Source: Candidatus Zhuqueibacterota bacterium (GTDB lineage: Bacteria > Zhuqueibacterota > Zhuqueibacteria > Oceanimicrobiales > Oceanimicrobiaceae). Taken from it: a DNA stretch of 46,818 bases. The stretch spans positions 1-46,818 of the forward strand of contig JAJDAG010000080.1 of assembly GCA_029262005.1 (NCBI GenBank), written 5' to 3'. This document shows, in pieces, positions 45,452 through 46,818 of this stretch. The translations under genes were made by a program, and so were the position numbers. The notes beneath the pieces are model-generated. The model ran no database searches. It saw only the letters and a list, made by a program, of their open reading frames with translations, and was not told the DNA's origin. Position 1 is the stretch's first letter, and the number at the start of each line of letters is the position of its first letter.

Positions 45452-45760
45452 TTACTCCTCTTGCAGCACGATTTTGACGACATCCAAATATTCAGATAAA
45501 TTGCCTTTCATCCGTTCAATTTCATCAACATCATGAGCCAGCGCCGCCTCTTCAATTACCTTGCCGATTTCAGTAATTTCATTAAAGCCGTAGCCACCGC
45601 CAGAACCTTTCATGCTATGCCCGAGTCTTCTGATTTCATCAAACTCGCCATCATGCAATAGCTGTTCTATAACACCAACATCGTTACGGCGGTTTTCCAT
45701 AAAATCCGGGATTAGGTCTTCAAGGTCCGGGTCAACATAAACGATCTTTTCTTCGGCCAT
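45452..45760 (-). CDS. HPt histidine phosphotransfer protein
   Basis: 102 residues with the HPt core LGHSMKGSGGGYGF (H48, K51, G52) on a four-helix layout. An N-terminal VDPDLEDLIPDFMENRRND segment is typical of HPt proteins encoded next to hybrid kinases. It passes phosphate between receiver domains. The two hybrid kinases downstream bear seven receivers, six with a recognisable phospho-Asp, and no other HPt is visible. GAGG lies 8 bases before the ATG. A 200-base gap separates it from the upstream IMPase gene, so this may be the first gene of its own operon. Confidence 0.92.
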   Translation of the reverse strand: MAEEKIVYVDPDLEDLIPDFMENRRNDVGVIEQLLHDGEFDEIRRLGHSMKGSGGGYGFNEITEIGKVIEEAALAHDVDEIERMKGNLSEYLDVVKIVLQEE

Positions 45761-45960
45761 AACAACACCCTCAAATACATATCAACTCGAGCAAAACACA
45801 ACTCATTAAGCAGTGTTATCTTTATCGACGACCCTACAAAAACGTTTAATGCGGAAAACTCGAAGTTGTTTTGCTAAAACATCTTCTCACAATTTCGTAT
45901 TATTGTGCAAGAATTGATCGGGATTGGGGATTTGCAACAGAGGATGGTAATATGACTACT
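45761..45960. other. Likely promoter region for the HPt-STAS-kinase operon
   Basis: 200 bases between the IMPase stop and the HPt start, AT-rich near 45830-45915. I cannot fix -35/-10 boxes with confidence. No terminator for the IMPase gene is evident. Confidence 0.35.
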
Positions 45961-46752
45961 TCAAAGAGATACGTTTCGAAACGGGGCTTCAAGAAAATTT
46001 GCGATCTTGCTATGAATACGAGAATTTGAGGCTAAAATGTGGCCAGATAGTAAATGGCGATCTTGCTCATAAATGTCGGTCACAGTGCCACCGGCTTCCT
46101 CAATGAGTAAAACACCGGCGGCAATATCCCATAAATTCAACCCTATTTCCCAAAATGCATCAATTCGTCCGCAAGCGACATAGGCAAGATCCAAGGCGGC
46201 GGATCCGGCCCGACGCAGATCACTGACCTGATGGAACATTGCCGAGAAAGCACGAAAATACGACGCCGCAAGATGCTTGGCCCGGAATGGAAAACCAGTG
46301 GCGATGAGACATTCGCTCAAATTATTCGAGGTAGAAACCTGCAATGGTTGCCCATTGAGAAAAGCGCCTTTGCCTTTTTCAGCATAAAAAAGCTCATCCC
46401 TGACAGGATCGAGCACAGCCCCCACGAGCAATTGATTTTTCTGCCTCAGCGCAACAGACACCGAAAAAAACGGAAAGCCGTGAATGTAATTTTTTGTGCC
46501 ATCAAGCGGATCGATTATCCACTGAAAATCGCTGCCCGATTGCAGTGCACCGCTTTCCTCCGCGAGAATATCATGCTCAGGGTGTCGCTCGCGGATATAG
46601 TTAATAATGGCTTTCTCTGACAACAAGTCCACTTTTGTGACAAAATCAAACTGCTGTTTCTTGCTAACCTGCCGCCGCATTTCGCTTTGCAGATTGTCAG
46701 TTAGAATTGCGCCACCCAGCTTCGCTGCTTCCACAGCAGTTTCGAGATACAT
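45961..46752 (-). CDS. Inositol monophosphatase family protein
   Basis: 263 residues, full length for the family. Metal-binding motifs are complete: AEESG, WIIDPLDGTKNYIHGFPFFSVSVAL, and LWDIAAGVLLIEEAGG. It should be a Mg-dependent phosphatase acting on inositol phosphate, or on another sugar phosphate or PAP (the family cannot be split from sequence alone here). The ATG giving MYLETAVEAAKLGG is chosen, with GGAG six bases upstream; the frame continues ten codons up with no SD. It lies upstream of the HPt gene but with 200 bases between them. Confidence 0.92.
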   Translation of the reverse strand: MYLETAVEAAKLGGAILTDNLQSEMRRQVSKKQQFDFVTKVDLLSEKAIINYIRERHPEHDILAEESGALQSGSDFQWIIDPLDGTKNYIHGFPFFSVSVALRQKNQLLVGAVLDPVRDELFYAEKGKGAFLNGQPLQVSTSNNLSECLIATGFPFRAKHLAASYFRAFSAMFHQVSDLRRAGSAALDLAYVACGRIDAFWEIGLNLWDIAAGVLLIEEAGGTVTDIYEQDRHLLSGHILASNSRIHSKIANFLEAPFRNVSL

Positions 46753-46818
46753 AAAATGCTCCAATCTATTGCAGTTCCACAACAGTCACGCCATAGTCAC
46801 CCTCATTCCATGCAGCCA

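Overview
The window is about 46.8 kb of a moderate-GC bacterial chromosome. It holds 35 recognisable protein genes (the first cut by the window edge) plus one apparent gene fragment. I see no rRNA, tRNA, CRISPR array, transposase or phage gene. A secreted protein ending in a PNPFNPST-type sorting/FlgD-Ig-like tail (31326-33647), a glycine-rich surface repeat protein resembling the LA_2272 family, many TTG start codons and a type I bifunctional glucose/mannose phosphate isomerase together suggest the FCB group, perhaps a Calditrichota/KSB1/Ignavibacteria-like lineage. That placement is inference; no marker gene here settles it.

Layout. 1-6244 is mainly plus strand: the end of a DUF819 membrane protein, an M48 CAAX-type protease, adenosine deaminase, a minus-strand repeat protein with a signal peptide, and a CxxCH/beta-propeller lipoprotein. 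6366-8650 carries a YbdK-like carboxylate-amine ligase divergent from a VAT1/quinone-oxidoreductase-like dehydrogenase. From 8645 to the end every gene is on the minus strand, in several likely operons (listed in transcription order). (1) Polyprenyl synthase, PTS IIC, PTS IID, HPr, enzyme I, glucose/mannose-phosphate isomerase, an IMPase-like fragment, metK, ahcY (19533-11011, closed by a good intrinsic terminator), followed by a separate GGDEF-EAL protein. (2) sbcB, MobA-like nucleotidyltransferase, CoxG-like protein, tandem amidohydrolase, second amidohydrolase, CAP-domain protein, then a TolC-family protein (29159-19694). (3) higB-higA/ImmA toxin-antitoxin with two matching palindromic operators. 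(4) A large secreted kelch/propeller-like protein. (5) A THUMP RNA methyltransferase. (6) ThiO, a serine/threonine dehydratase-like enzyme and an MFS carrier. (7) IMPase, then HPt, STAS, a hybrid pseudokinase and a hybrid kinase.

How genes may work together. The methyl-cycle pair metK/ahcY makes SAM and removes SAH. PTS IIC/IID/HPr/EI form an incomplete mannose-family PTS: EIIA and EIIB are not in the window. The strongest candidate for an unusual system is the HPt-STAS-hybrid-hybrid block (39307-45760). One of its two paralogous kinases has Arg in place of the phosphorylatable His, so one catalytic His appears to serve seven receiver domains, one HPt and one anti-anti-sigma-like STAS protein. 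Second is the secreted amidohydrolase block (22098-26495), where three amidohydrolase folds occur but only one keeps the metal-binding residues.
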